NCBI GenBank assembly: GCA_020161775.1 | Contig: JAIUOW010000005.1 | Span: forward strand, 1-64,000 | Reading direction: 5' to 3' | Length of the DNA stretch: 64,000 nucleotides | From: Pseudomonadota bacterium | GTDB lineage: Bacteria > Pseudomonadota > Gammaproteobacteria > Burkholderiales > Burkholderiaceae_C | Shown here: positions 16,757 through 24,806 of the stretch, piece after piece | Position numbering within the stretch: position 1 is the first letter of the stretch | How the letters are laid out: each line of letters starts with the position of its first letter | Position numbers and translations under genes: made by a program | Notes under the pieces: model-generated | The model's database searches: none | What the model was told of the DNA's origin: nothing | The model's input: only the letters and a program-made list of their open reading frames with translations

Positions 16757-17434
16757 ATGAAAATTCTTGTTGTGGAAGATGAGCGCAAGCTCGCTGACTA
16801 TTTGCACAAAGGCCTGAGCGAACACAGCTTTGTCGTGGATGTCGCCCGTGACGGCATTGACGGCAAGTACCTCGCCATCGAGGGCCAATACGATCTGCTG
16901 ATCCTGGACATCATGCTACCTGGCATTGATGGCCTGGCGCTGCTGCACGCCGTGCGGCAAGTCAAGGCCACGCCCATCCTGATGCTGACCGCGCGCGACC
17001 GGATTGAGGACCGGGTTCACGGGCTGCAGCAAGGCGCCGACGACTACCTGGTCAAGCCTTTCGCCTTTTCGGAACTGCTGGCCCGCGTGCGGGCGCTGCT
17101 GCGCCGCGGCGGTGCCGTACAGGAAAGCGCCGTTCTGCGTTTGGCCGACCTGGAGGTCGATCTCATCCGCCGCAAAGCCACCCGTTCGGGCCAGAGGCTG
17201 GACCTGAGCGCCAAGGAATTCTCGTTGCTCACCCTGCTGATGCAACGAAAGGGCGAGATCCTGGCAAAGACCACACTGGCCGAGCAGGTCTGGGACATGA
17301 ACTTTGACAGCGATACCAATGTCGTGGAGGTTGCGGTTCGGCGCCTGCGCGCCAAACTAGACGATCCTTTCAGCGCCAAACTGCTTCAGACGGTGCGCGG
17401 GATGGGATACGTCCTGGAAGAACGCAGCGAATGA
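16757..17434 (+). CDS. heavy-metal response regulator, OmpR family (CopR/CusR/IrlR type)
   Basis: 225 aa. The receiver domain has the acidic pocket (E8, D9), phosphoacceptor D51 ('LILDIMLPG') and K in 'YLVKPF'. The C-terminal winged helix ends 'QTVRGMGYVLEERSE', and 'VWDMNFDSDTNVVEVAVRRL' is diagnostic of the copper/silver/zinc group. Overlaps the sensor kinase gene (ATGA). The probable targets are its own promoter and the downstream efflux operon, since both carry the same box. Confidence 0.9.
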   Translation: MKILVVEDERKLADYLHKGLSEHSFVVDVARDGIDGKYLAIEGQYDLLILDIMLPGIDGLALLHAVRQVKATPILMLTARDRIEDRVHGLQQGADDYLVKPFAFSELLARVRALLRRGGAVQESAVLRLADLEVDLIRRKATRSGQRLDLSAKEFSLLTLLMQRKGEILAKTTLAEQVWDMNFDSDTNVVEVAVRRLRAKLDDPFSAKLLQTVRGMGYVLEERSE

Positions 17435-18789
17435 ACCCAGGGCAAAAGAAACCCTATTCCATCGGGTTGCGGCTGTCCTGGACATTTGCGGGCCAGACGC
17501 TGCTGGGCCTGGGCGCCACCAGCCTGGGCATTTATCTTGTCATGCTCTTCGACCTGTCTCACCGTGCCGACGCCGAACTGGCTCGCAAGGCGGCACTCGT
17601 ACAGCACCTGGTGAACGAGGCGCGGCAAAGCGGTGACTTGCCCACGATGCGCCACAAGCTGGATGAATTTTTTGTCGCGCACGATGACCTGGAGGTCACA
17701 CTCATGGATGCCAGTGGCCACCCGGCCTACACGGGCGTGCGGCTTCAGGGCGTACTCAGCAGCCATCTGCGCAGCACTACATTCGACCTGCCCGCGGGGG
17801 TGGTCGGCACTGGCCCTGGCCGGGCGCAGATCACAATGAACCGGTCTGCGGACAGCCAGATGCTCCATCGCCTTGCGCTGGCGCTGATCGTGGCCACAGT
17901 CATGGGCGCGGCGATCGTTTCGGCAGTAGGATTCTGGATGGTGCGCAGGTCACTCGCCCCACTGCATGATCTGGCGCGTCAGACGCAGGCATTGCGGGCC
18001 GACCGGCTGGGCAAGCGCCTTTCACTAGGTCAGCCGGTACAGGAGCTGCAGCCGTGGATTGATGAATTCAACGAGCTGCTGGTCCGATTGGAATATGCCT
18101 ACGGGCAGCTGGAGGGCTTCAACGCAGATGTAGCACACGAGCTGCGCACGCCGCTGGCTACATTGATGGGCCAGACCGAGGTCGAGCTGTCGCGTGACCG
18201 CAGCGCGGACGCATTGCGCGATACCTTGGGGTCTAACCTGGAAGAGCTGCGAAGGTTGTCCTCGATCATCAATGACATGCTGTTCCTGTCACGGGCGGAC
18301 AACGGCGCCAGAGTCGCCGCTTCGCCTGAGGCCAGCCTCGCCGCGGAAATCCACAAGGTGCTTGAGTTCTACGAAGCCGCTCTGGCCGAGCGAGGCCTGG
18401 TCGCGTCGGTGCACGGCGATGCCCGCACCGCCTTTGACGCCGGCCTGATCAAGCGCGCAGTATCCAATCTGCTGAGCAATGCAATCCGCTACGCCTATCC
18501 TGGCACCGAGGTGATTGTCCGGGTCCGGCGGCAAGAATGCGCCATCGCTTTGGTGGTGAGCAATACCGGGCCTGAGCTAGCGCCAGGCGAGCTTCCCCGG
18601 CTGTTTGATCGCTTTTATCGCGGGCAAAGCTCGCGTGAAGGCAGCAGCGAAAATCATGGGCTTGGCCTGGCGATTGTCAAGGCAATTGCCCAGATGCATG
18701 GCGGCCAGGTGCTGGCGACCACCAACGGGGATCTCACCTCCATCGGGATGACGCTGGCTCTTGTTGCACATCACGATGCGGCGCGCTGA
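17431..18789 (+). CDS. heavy-metal sensor histidine kinase (CusS/IrlS type)
   Basis: 452 aa. Two transmembrane helices (about 15-40 and 150-172) bracket a ~110-residue periplasmic sensor. A HAMP linker follows, then the H-box with phosphorylated H236 ('ADVAHELRTPLATLMG'), N-box 'NLLSNAIRYA', and G-boxes 'FYRGQ' and 'GLGLAIVKAIAQMHGG'. The sensor region has few His, as in other metal-sensing kinases. Partner of the coupled regulator. Confidence 0.9.
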   Translation: MNPGQKKPYSIGLRLSWTFAGQTLLGLGATSLGIYLVMLFDLSHRADAELARKAALVQHLVNEARQSGDLPTMRHKLDEFFVAHDDLEVTLMDASGHPAYTGVRLQGVLSSHLRSTTFDLPAGVVGTGPGRAQITMNRSADSQMLHRLALALIVATVMGAAIVSAVGFWMVRRSLAPLHDLARQTQALRADRLGKRLSLGQPVQELQPWIDEFNELLVRLEYAYGQLEGFNADVAHELRTPLATLMGQTEVELSRDRSADALRDTLGSNLEELRRLSSIINDMLFLSRADNGARVAASPEASLAAEIHKVLEFYEAALAERGLVASVHGDARTAFDAGLIKRAVSNLLSNAIRYAYPGTEVIVRVRRQECAIALVVSNTGPELAPGELPRLFDRFYRGQSSREGSSENHGLGLAIVKAIAQMHGGQVLATTNGDLTSIGMTLALVAHHDAAR

Positions 18790-18800
18790 AGCGCCGTGAG

Positions 18801-19478
18801 TCAGGACCGATCCTCAAGGACGTACCCCATGCCACGCACCGTGTGCAGCAGCTTGTGCGTGAATGGATCGTCCAGCTTGGCGCGCAAGCGCCGCACGGCA
18901 ACCTCGACATAGTTGGTGTCACTGTCGAAGTTCATGTCCCAGACCTGCTCTGCAATGGTCGTGCGGGCCAGGATTTCACCGTTCCTGCGAACCAGGAGCG
19001 CAAGCAAGGCAAATTCCTTGGAGGTCAACAGCAACTGCTGGCGCCCGCGAAATGCCCTGCGCCGGACCAGGTCGAGCTCAAGGTCGGCGATCTTAGGGAG
19101 GCCGGTCTCGGCCTGCGCGGGGCCGCTGCGCCTGAGCAATGCGCGAACACGCGCCAGCAATTCGGGAAACGCGAACGGTTTCACCAGATAGTCATCCGCC
19201 CCCTCATGGAGGCCACGCACGCGGTCCTCCACGCGATCACGCGCCGTCAGCATCAAAACAGGAGTCTTCCTGCGTTGGCGCAGGGACTTGAGAATCGAGA
19301 ACCCGTCGATTCCCGGAAGCCCTACATCCAGCACGACAAGATCATGATCGCCTTGCAGCGCACGGAACTGGCCGTCCAATCCATTGCGGGCCAGCTCGGT
19401 CGTGTAGCCGTTCTCGTCGAGTCCTTTTTTCAGGTATTCGCCGAGCTTGAATTCATCCTCAATGACCAGAAGTCTCAC
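18801..19478 (-). CDS. orphan heavy-metal response regulator, OmpR family
   Basis: 225 aa, same architecture as the regulator at 16757-17434, with D51 in 'LVVLDVGLPGIDG' and 'VWDMNFDSDTNYVEVAVRRL' in the DNA-binding domain. Convergent with the sensor kinase gene, with only 11 bp between. No kinase gene lies beside it, so it may be served by the neighbouring kinase or be a relic of a second system. The sequences differ enough that it is not a recent duplication. Confidence 0.88.
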   Translation of the reverse strand: MRLLVIEDEFKLGEYLKKGLDENGYTTELARNGLDGQFRALQGDHDLVVLDVGLPGIDGFSILKSLRQRRKTPVLMLTARDRVEDRVRGLHEGADDYLVKPFAFPELLARVRALLRRSGPAQAETGLPKIADLELDLVRRRAFRGRQQLLLTSKEFALLALLVRRNGEILARTTIAEQVWDMNFDSDTNYVEVAVRRLRAKLDDPFTHKLLHTVRGMGYVLEDRS

Positions 19479-19572
19479 GTAGCGAACCCAATTAAGTGGT
19501 GCTGAACTTTGGCTGGCGGTTTGTACCGAACCTCGTGGGTACGAGGTTCGCGTCCGGTCCGCTGGACAGCGG

Positions 19573-19899
19573 TCAGGGCAGATGCTCTGACAGCGCCAGC
19601 TTCAGCGTGTGCCTGGTCTTGTGCGCCCAACGCGGGCCAATCCGCAGGGCATCGCGCTCTGATGAGCTGGCCGTCGCAAAGAACATCGCTTCTTTCAGTT
19701 CAAGCCGCTCAAAGACCCTCCTCAGCGTCATCGCCCGCTTGCGGGGGTTGCCTTCAACGGAGTCGTTGACAGCGTTGCCGTCCCGAAAAAGTGCAGCGGC
19801 TGACACAGCGCAAGACAGCGCCTCTTCGCTGATGGCGGGAACCGCTCTGGGTGATGAAAGGCGGGTGTGCATGATGAATGGGTTGTGGCCCACCACCAA
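19573..19899 (-). CDS. small hypothetical protein
   Basis: 108 aa, rich in Arg, Ala and Ser, with no signal or membrane segment ('RKRAMTLRRVFERLELKE' in the middle). It begins 3 bp after the Sel1-like gene stops on the same strand, which suggests translational coupling. The family is not recognised. GC-rich sequence can keep random frames open at this length, so it may not be real. Nothing further is seen in the 94 bp to the response regulator. Confidence 0.35.
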   Translation of the reverse strand: MVVGHNPFIMHTRLSSPRAVPAISEEALSCAVSAAALFRDGNAVNDSVEGNPRKRAMTLRRVFERLELKEAMFFATASSSERDALRIGPRWAHKTRHTLKLALSEHLP

Positions 19900-19902
19900 A
19901 CC

Positions 19903-21117
19903 TCAAGGTCGCAGGCCCGCAGCAGGGTCCACTGAGAGAGCCTCCTGCTTCGTCAACCCGAAGTGCCGGGCAAGGCGCAGGCGGATGGCCAGCCACGGAT
20001 CGATGGCCTTGACATCGGCGATCAGCCGGCGGGCATCATCCTCGCTCCCTTGAACAGGTAACACCAGCGAGGCGAGCAGGGTCTTGGCATGCGAATCGCC
20101 CTTGGCGCTGGCCCGAAACAGCAAGTCCAGCGCCCGTTCCGCGTCGGCGACGGACATCGCCTCGCGCATTTCCAGAGCACCGAGACGGCGCTGTGCCTCG
20201 GTGCTTCCGCCGTATGCTGCTTTCTCCAGGCAAAAACGGGCCAGTTGGGGATTCGCAACCGAGCAGCGGTAGTCCGAACTGATGCGATACAAATGCAGCC
20301 AGGCATCGGTGTTACCCGAATCCGCGACACGCAGAAGCAGGGCGGAGCCTTTGCGCAGATTCGTTCCCGCGACAATTCGCTGCCAAGGCAAGCCACCGCA
20401 GTTGATACCGCAGAGTGCGCGGCCGAGCAGGTAGCTGGCCTTGATGTCACCGCGCGCCGATGCCCGCTCAAGGCTGGCCTGAATCTGCGGGATTTCAAGC
20501 TCGCCAAGAGAATGGCCCGGTGCTTCAGCAAGTCCTACCGCTTCAACCACTGCATCGTGCAGGCTCTGGCTGATTTCGCCAGAGACATCGACAGACGCGG
20601 CCAGTAGGCTCACGATGCTAGGCAAATCTTTACGCCTGGACGCCATATTTATTGCTGATCGCACCACCGCTTGGGTGTCCATGGGCTGCGCGGCGGCGGC
20701 TGCCCATAGCGCGGTGCGCAACCGGGATGACTGGTTCGAGTCCTTCAACGCGGCAAGCACTTTCCCCCAAGCGGCGGGAGTCCTTTCCAGTACGGTGACG
20801 GCTGCTGTGTGGTCGCCTGTGAGAAGGAGCCAGATGGCGAGCTTGAGCTGGGCTTGAGGCGAGCTGCTTGCAGCAAGTTTCAGTGCGTCAAGCTGATCGT
20901 GCTCAAGAATCTCTTGCAGTTGAAGGGACTCAGCAATCGTCATCGCAACGTCGGCGCAGACGATGGGCAATCCGGTGCCGCGCAAGTAGCTCAAGCCAGC
21001 AGCTATGTTTCGCGGGATGCTTTCCGTCCCATTCAGATAAATGCGGCCTAACCTGAGCTTGGCCAGGGCGTCTCCTTGTCTAGCCAGCATTCGAAGATGA
21101 AGATCCTGCTTGCGCAT
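19903..21117 (-). CDS. Sel1/TPR-like repeat protein
   Basis: 404 aa, mostly paired amphipathic helices. Sel1-type units such as 'AYGGSTEAQRRLGALEM' and 'ASAKGDSHAKTLLASLV' recur from ~residue 190 on, and 'ARQGDALAKLRLGRIYLNG' is a further unit near the N-terminus. No signal peptide. Sel1 proteins act as scaffolds, often in envelope or signalling complexes. The partner is unknown here. The conserved repeats support a real gene; specific function is not inferable. Confidence 0.65.
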   Translation of the reverse strand: MRKQDLHLRMLARQGDALAKLRLGRIYLNGTESIPRNIAAGLSYLRGTGLPIVCADVAMTIAESLQLQEILEHDQLDALKLAASSSPQAQLKLAIWLLLTGDHTAAVTVLERTPAAWGKVLAALKDSNQSSRLRTALWAAAAAQPMDTQAVVRSAINMASRRKDLPSIVSLLAASVDVSGEISQSLHDAVVEAVGLAEAPGHSLGELEIPQIQASLERASARGDIKASYLLGRALCGINCGGLPWQRIVAGTNLRKGSALLLRVADSGNTDAWLHLYRISSDYRCSVANPQLARFCLEKAAYGGSTEAQRRLGALEMREAMSVADAERALDLLFRASAKGDSHAKTLLASLVLPVQGSEDDARRLIADVKAIDPWLAIRLRLARHFGLTKQEALSVDPAAGLRP

Positions 21118-21483
21118 GCGCTTGATGATCCTGACATGGTTTGTGAAGCCCGGCTGCGAGTCAGAAGCATCATGGCTCTGGCCCAGCGAGTGGGCGGATT
21201 ATTCAGCCGCCTACCTGACCGAAACATTGCCTGAACATTACAAGTGCGCAGACCGGGATGCCTGCATGGCTCCTTGTGCGCCATTCACGATGGCCTGCGC
21301 GTGATCGCTGTTGCAACGGGGGCACGCATTGCTGGCGACCAGGGTGGGGTTCGCATGCGACGGGCCCGCAACTTCGTGCACAACGGGTGCACTTCATTGA
21401 TGGGATTCATACGATCAGCTCCGATGTCTACACAGGGGCATCCACTCCGCTTTTGGAGCACATGTTTAACTTGGAGAACTTGC
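21118..21483. other. 366-bp intergenic stretch before the porin gene
   Basis: No gene, RNA or repeat that I can support. It must contain the porin promoter. A good ribosome site (GGAG in 'CTTGGAGAACTTGC') precedes the porin start. Confidence 0.4.
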
Positions 21484-22551
21484 ATGAAGAAATCCCTGAT
21501 CGCACTGGCTGTAACGGCTGCCGCCGGCATGGCCTCTGCCCAGTCGTCTGTCACGTTGTTTGGTGTCGTCGATGCGACTCTCGCGGTCGGTAACGGCAGT
21601 GTTGCCGACCGCACGCAACTGACCCATTCCGGCTATACCAGTTCCCGCCTGGGCTTTCGGGGCACGGAGGATCTGGGCGGCGGCATGGCCGCCTCGTTCT
21701 GGCTTGAAGCTGGCTTTGCAAATGACAGCGGCGCCGGCCAGGCAACGAACATCAACAACCAGGCCGCAGGCGGTGCACCCGCCGGCCAGAACGGCGGGCA
21801 AGGCCTGACTTTCAACCGCCGCTCCACGGTCAGCCTGTCCGGCGGCTGGGGTGAAGTGCGCCTGGGCCGCGACTACACGCCGCAGTTCTGGGGGCTGGTT
21901 GTCTTTGATCCGTTCGGCGTGGTGGGCGTGGGTGCTACACAGACCCTCGGCTCCATCATCACGGGCGCCACATCGGTGCGGGCATCCAACAGCGTGGGCT
22001 ACCTGCTGCCGGGCAAGCTTGGCGGCTTCTATGGCCAGGCGCAGTACTACATGGGTGAGAACCTCAGCAATGCAGGCGCGACCTCCGACGACGGCAAGGG
22101 CATGGGCTTTCGCCTGGGCTATGCGGCCGGTCCTTTGAACGTCGCCGTTGCCGCAAGCAGCACCGACTACGCCGCAGGCAAGGTGCGCCAGAGCAATATC
22201 GGCGCTTCATGGGACTTCGGCGTAGCCAAGCTGATGGGACACATCAGCCGCGACAAGGCAGGCACCGTGGACGGCAGCGGCTGGCTGATTGGCGGCCTGG
22301 TGCCCATGGGCGCCGGCGAGGTCCGTCTGGCCATTTCGCAGTACAAGGCAGACCAAGCTGTTGGCGCCGACCCGCGCACCCGCAAGATCGCCCTGGGTTA
22401 TGTGCACAACCTGTCCAAGCGCACCGCGCTGTACACGACCTTTGCGCGCGTGCGCAACGACGGTGGGGCGACGCATGCCCTGAACGCATCGGTGACCGCG
22501 GCAAACGCGTCGTCCAGCGGCTACGACTTTGGCCTGCGCCACAGCTTCTGA
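21484..22551 (+). CDS. Burkholderiales-type outer-membrane porin
   Basis: 355 aa with the signal peptide 'MKKSLIALAVTAAAGMASA' cleaved before 'QSSVTLFGVVDATLA', the family's first strand. Other hallmarks are 'SRLGFRGTEDLGGGMAASFW', 'FNRRSTVSLSGGWGEVRLGR' and the C-terminal aromatic strand ending in F ('GLRHSF'), which is needed for BAM-mediated assembly. A general diffusion trimeric porin (Omp32-like). Its presence in metal-resistance cargo is slightly unusual. The start has a GGAG site; the gene ends before a strong terminator. Confidence 0.92.
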   Translation: MKKSLIALAVTAAAGMASAQSSVTLFGVVDATLAVGNGSVADRTQLTHSGYTSSRLGFRGTEDLGGGMAASFWLEAGFANDSGAGQATNINNQAAGGAPAGQNGGQGLTFNRRSTVSLSGGWGEVRLGRDYTPQFWGLVVFDPFGVVGVGATQTLGSIITGATSVRASNSVGYLLPGKLGGFYGQAQYYMGENLSNAGATSDDGKGMGFRLGYAAGPLNVAVAASSTDYAAGKVRQSNIGASWDFGVAKLMGHISRDKAGTVDGSGWLIGGLVPMGAGEVRLAISQYKADQAVGADPRTRKIALGYVHNLSKRTALYTTFARVRNDGGATHALNASVTAANASSSGYDFGLRHSF

Positions 22552-22600
22552 GTTTGACCATCCGCCTTGTCTCTGCGATAGAACAAGGCTCTTCGCAGGA

Positions 22601-22625
22601 GGCCGCCCACGGGCGGCCTTTTTTG
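22601..22625 (+). terminator. Rho-independent terminator of the porin gene
   Basis: GGCCGCCC (22601-22608), a 2-base loop and GGGCGGCC (22611-22618) form a perfect 8-bp GC stem followed directly by a run of Ts, 50 bp after the porin stop. Confidence 0.85.
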
Positions 22626-22674
22626 CCGATGGCGTTGCCACCAAGAACCCCGCATGCCCCTTCACAATGCGGGG

Positions 22675-22995
22675 ATGAAAACCTTTTTGCTTTTCGTTGC
22701 GACTGCCCTGGCCGAGATCATCGGCTGTTACCTGCCATACCTGTGGCTCAAGCAAGGCCGGTCCGCGTGGCTGTTGATCCCCGCCTTCCTGAGTCTGGCC
22801 CTGTTCGCCTGGTTATTGACGCTGCACGAATCAGCGGCGGGCCGTGTCTATGCCGCCTACGGCGGCGTTTACGTGGGCGTCGCGCTCATTTGGCTTTGGG
22901 CCGTGGATCAGGTCCGCCCCACCTTGTGGGACGTGGCCGGCGTGGGGGTTGCGCTGATGGGGATGATGATCATCATGTTTCAGCCGGCACGGTAA
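22675..22995 (+). CDS. ynfA: YnfA/UPF0060 family small membrane protein
   Basis: 106 aa from the ATG at 22675 (an earlier in-frame Met at 22654 overlaps poorly conserved sequence). Four hydrophobic helices, with family motifs '[16 protein letters not shown]', '[19 protein letters not shown]' and '[10 protein letters not shown]'. Members belong to the small multidrug/drug-metabolite superfamily. Activity in this context is unknown. Confidence 0.88.
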   Translation: MKTFLLFVATALAEIIGCYLPYLWLKQGRSAWLLIPAFLSLALFAWLLTLHESAAGRVYAAYGGVYVGVALIWLWAVDQVRPTLWDVAGVGVALMGMMIIMFQPAR

Positions 22996-23040
22996 AGAGC
23001 GATGCACCAGACTGATCGCCGTCAGCCAACGATCATCCAG

Positions 23041-23120
23041 GTTACATATTCGTCAGCTTGAAATCAGAGTCGGCAGTGTCAGGTAGTATTGCCGGTGAAA
23101 ATTCTTGAAGTTCCTATCGC
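23041..23120 (+). promoter_or_regulatory. response-regulator box and relic leader ahead of the efflux operon
   Basis: GTTACATATTCGTCAG (23041-23056) matches the box at 16701-16716. Similarity continues with CTTGA, GTCAGGTA and GTGAAAATTCTTG (to about 23109), which corresponds to the promoter and first codons of the response-regulator gene (ATGAAAATTCTTG). The coding match is then lost. This looks like a retained regulator promoter with a truncated regulator start, now driving czcI-C-B-A. Confidence 0.5.
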
Positions 23121-23174
23121 CTTGTTGCTTCCAGGTAATTAGCCCGAGCCCATCAGCCCGCTAAAATCCCTTCT

Positions 23175-23510
23175 GTGAAACGTTTCCTCTGCTTCCTGTT
23201 CATGCTGTGGCTTGCCGCTCAGGCCAGCTTGGCACAGGTGCATGTTGTGGCAGAAGATCTTCACGCGCTGACCCACGCCGTGCAGGCGCTTGACGTACAA
23301 CAGGCCGATGCGGACCACCAGGACGATCCTTGTGGCGTGACGCACTGCTGCCACCCCACGGGCTTTTTCACAAGTTCGTCAAGCGTGCATCCGCCAGAGC
23401 CAATGGCCCGCATGCCATCCATGGCTGAGAGCGCCAACAGCCGAACGCCCCCGCACGAAATAGAACGCCCCAAATGGGCTCTCGCCACCACCGCCGTGGC
23501 GAGCCTCTGA
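23175..23510 (+). CDS. czcI: CzcI-like small metal-binding exported protein
   Basis: 111 aa from a GTG. The signal peptide 'RFLCFLFMLWLAAQASLAQ' is followed by a His/Asp/Cys-rich region ('DADHQDDPCGVTHCCHP'), the usual CzcI composition. First gene before an outer-membrane, adaptor and RND pump set, as in czcICBA operons. CzcI proteins are periplasmic and thought to modulate czc expression or metal delivery. The assignment rests on position and composition more than sequence identity. Confidence 0.65.
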   Translation: MKRFLCFLFMLWLAAQASLAQVHVVAEDLHALTHAVQALDVQQADADHQDDPCGVTHCCHPTGFFTSSSSVHPPEPMARMPSMAESANSRTPPHEIERPKWALATTAVASL

Positions 23511-23588
23511 TCCTGCCGGCACCAGCCTTCCTATCGCCGTCAGTCTCTTGAGGTTCGCCGAAGTACCTGTTTGCTTCGGAGAGCTGTC

Positions 23589-24806
23589 TTGCTTGTTTTA
23601 CCTTTGTCGCTTCGGCGCGCGAGCGTCGTCGCCGGGCTGTGCCTTGGCCTGCTTGCGCCAGCGCATGCCCAATCCCCCTCCCCTGTTTCCCTGCGCCAGG
23701 CGCTTGACGCCGCCTGGGCACTGAGCCCTGCCGCGCGTGCGGCCGCCAGCCGCCAGGCTGAGCTGCAGGCGCGCGCCGGTGCAGCCCGCGCGTTTCTGTC
23801 CGGCAGCCCGTCAGCCACGCTGGCCCACCGCACCGACCGTCTGCAAACCAACGGCGGCCTGCGCGAGTACGAGGCCGAGGTCGGCCTGCCACTGTGGAAC
23901 CCCGGCATGCGCCAGGCCACGCAACGCCAGGTGGCAGCCGACGCCGCCTTGCTGGACCAACAGAACACCCTGGCCCGGCTCAAGCTGGCTGGCGAGCTGC
24001 GCGAAGCAGCAGGACAGCTGGCCGCACTGCAGGCCGAGCGGGAGCTGGCTGCACGCAAACTGGACGAAGCCAATCGCCTGGCGGGCGACACCGAGCGCCG
24101 CGTGAAAGCGGGCGACACCGCGCGCGTGGACCTGCTGCAGACCCAGGGCGCCGCCCGGCAGGCAGAGAGTACGCTGGCTCAGGCCGATGCCGCGCTCGCG
24201 CGGGCCGGGGGCCACTGGCGCAGCCTGACCGGCCTGAATGCCTACCCGGCCTGGAGCGAACAGCCCGGCACGATGTCGGATCACCCCGGCCTGCTGGCCG
24301 CCCAAGCCCAGGTGCGCAGTGCACAAATGCGCCTGGCGCTGACCGATGCAGACCGGCGCGACCCGATGGAGCTGGGCGTGGGCCTGACCCGCGAACGCGC
24401 CGCTGCCGGTGCGCCGGGTGAAACCACGATGCGCCTCGCCTTGCGCATACCGTTCGGCGGCGACACCCGCAATGCCGCCAAGCTGGCAGCGGCCCGCGCC
24501 GAGCTGGATGCCGCGCAAGCAGAAGCGGATGCCTTGCAACGCCAGATTGAAACCGAACGCGAAAGCGCCCAGGTGCATCTGGACGCCGCACGCCGCAATG
24601 AGGTGCTGACCGCCCAACGTGCCACGCTGGCGGGCCAGGCCCAGGCGCTGATCGCCAAGGCGCACCAGCTCGGCGAAGCCGACCTGCCCACCCGCATGCG
24701 CGCCGACAACGACAAGTACGACGCCGACCTCGCGCTGGCCCGCGCCCGCATAGACACGCTGCGCGCCATCGCCCAACTGAACCAAGCCCTCGGACTGCTG
24801 CCATGA
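23589..24806 (+). CDS. czcC: CzcC-like outer-membrane efflux protein (TolC family)
   Basis: 405 aa from a TTG at 23589, preferred over a TTG at 23571 because GGAG lies 8 bp upstream. The signal peptide ends near 'LLAPAHAQ'. Two TolC-type repeats contain long coiled-coil helices ('LAGELREAAGQLAALQAERE' and 'AKLAAARAELDAAQ'), which form the periplasmic tunnel. Overlaps czcB by 4 bp. Exit channel of the tripartite metal pump. Confidence 0.85.
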   Translation: MLVLPLSLRRASVVAGLCLGLLAPAHAQSPSPVSLRQALDAAWALSPAARAAASRQAELQARAGAARAFLSGSPSATLAHRTDRLQTNGGLREYEAEVGLPLWNPGMRQATQRQVAADAALLDQQNTLARLKLAGELREAAGQLAALQAERELAARKLDEANRLAGDTERRVKAGDTARVDLLQTQGAARQAESTLAQADAALARAGGHWRSLTGLNAYPAWSEQPGTMSDHPGLLAAQAQVRSAQMRLALTDADRRDPMELGVGLTRERAAAGAPGETTMRLALRIPFGGDTRNAAKLAAARAELDAAQAEADALQRQIETERESAQVHLDAARRNEVLTAQRATLAGQAQALIAKAHQLGEADLPTRMRADNDKYDADLALARARIDTLRAIAQLNQALGLLP

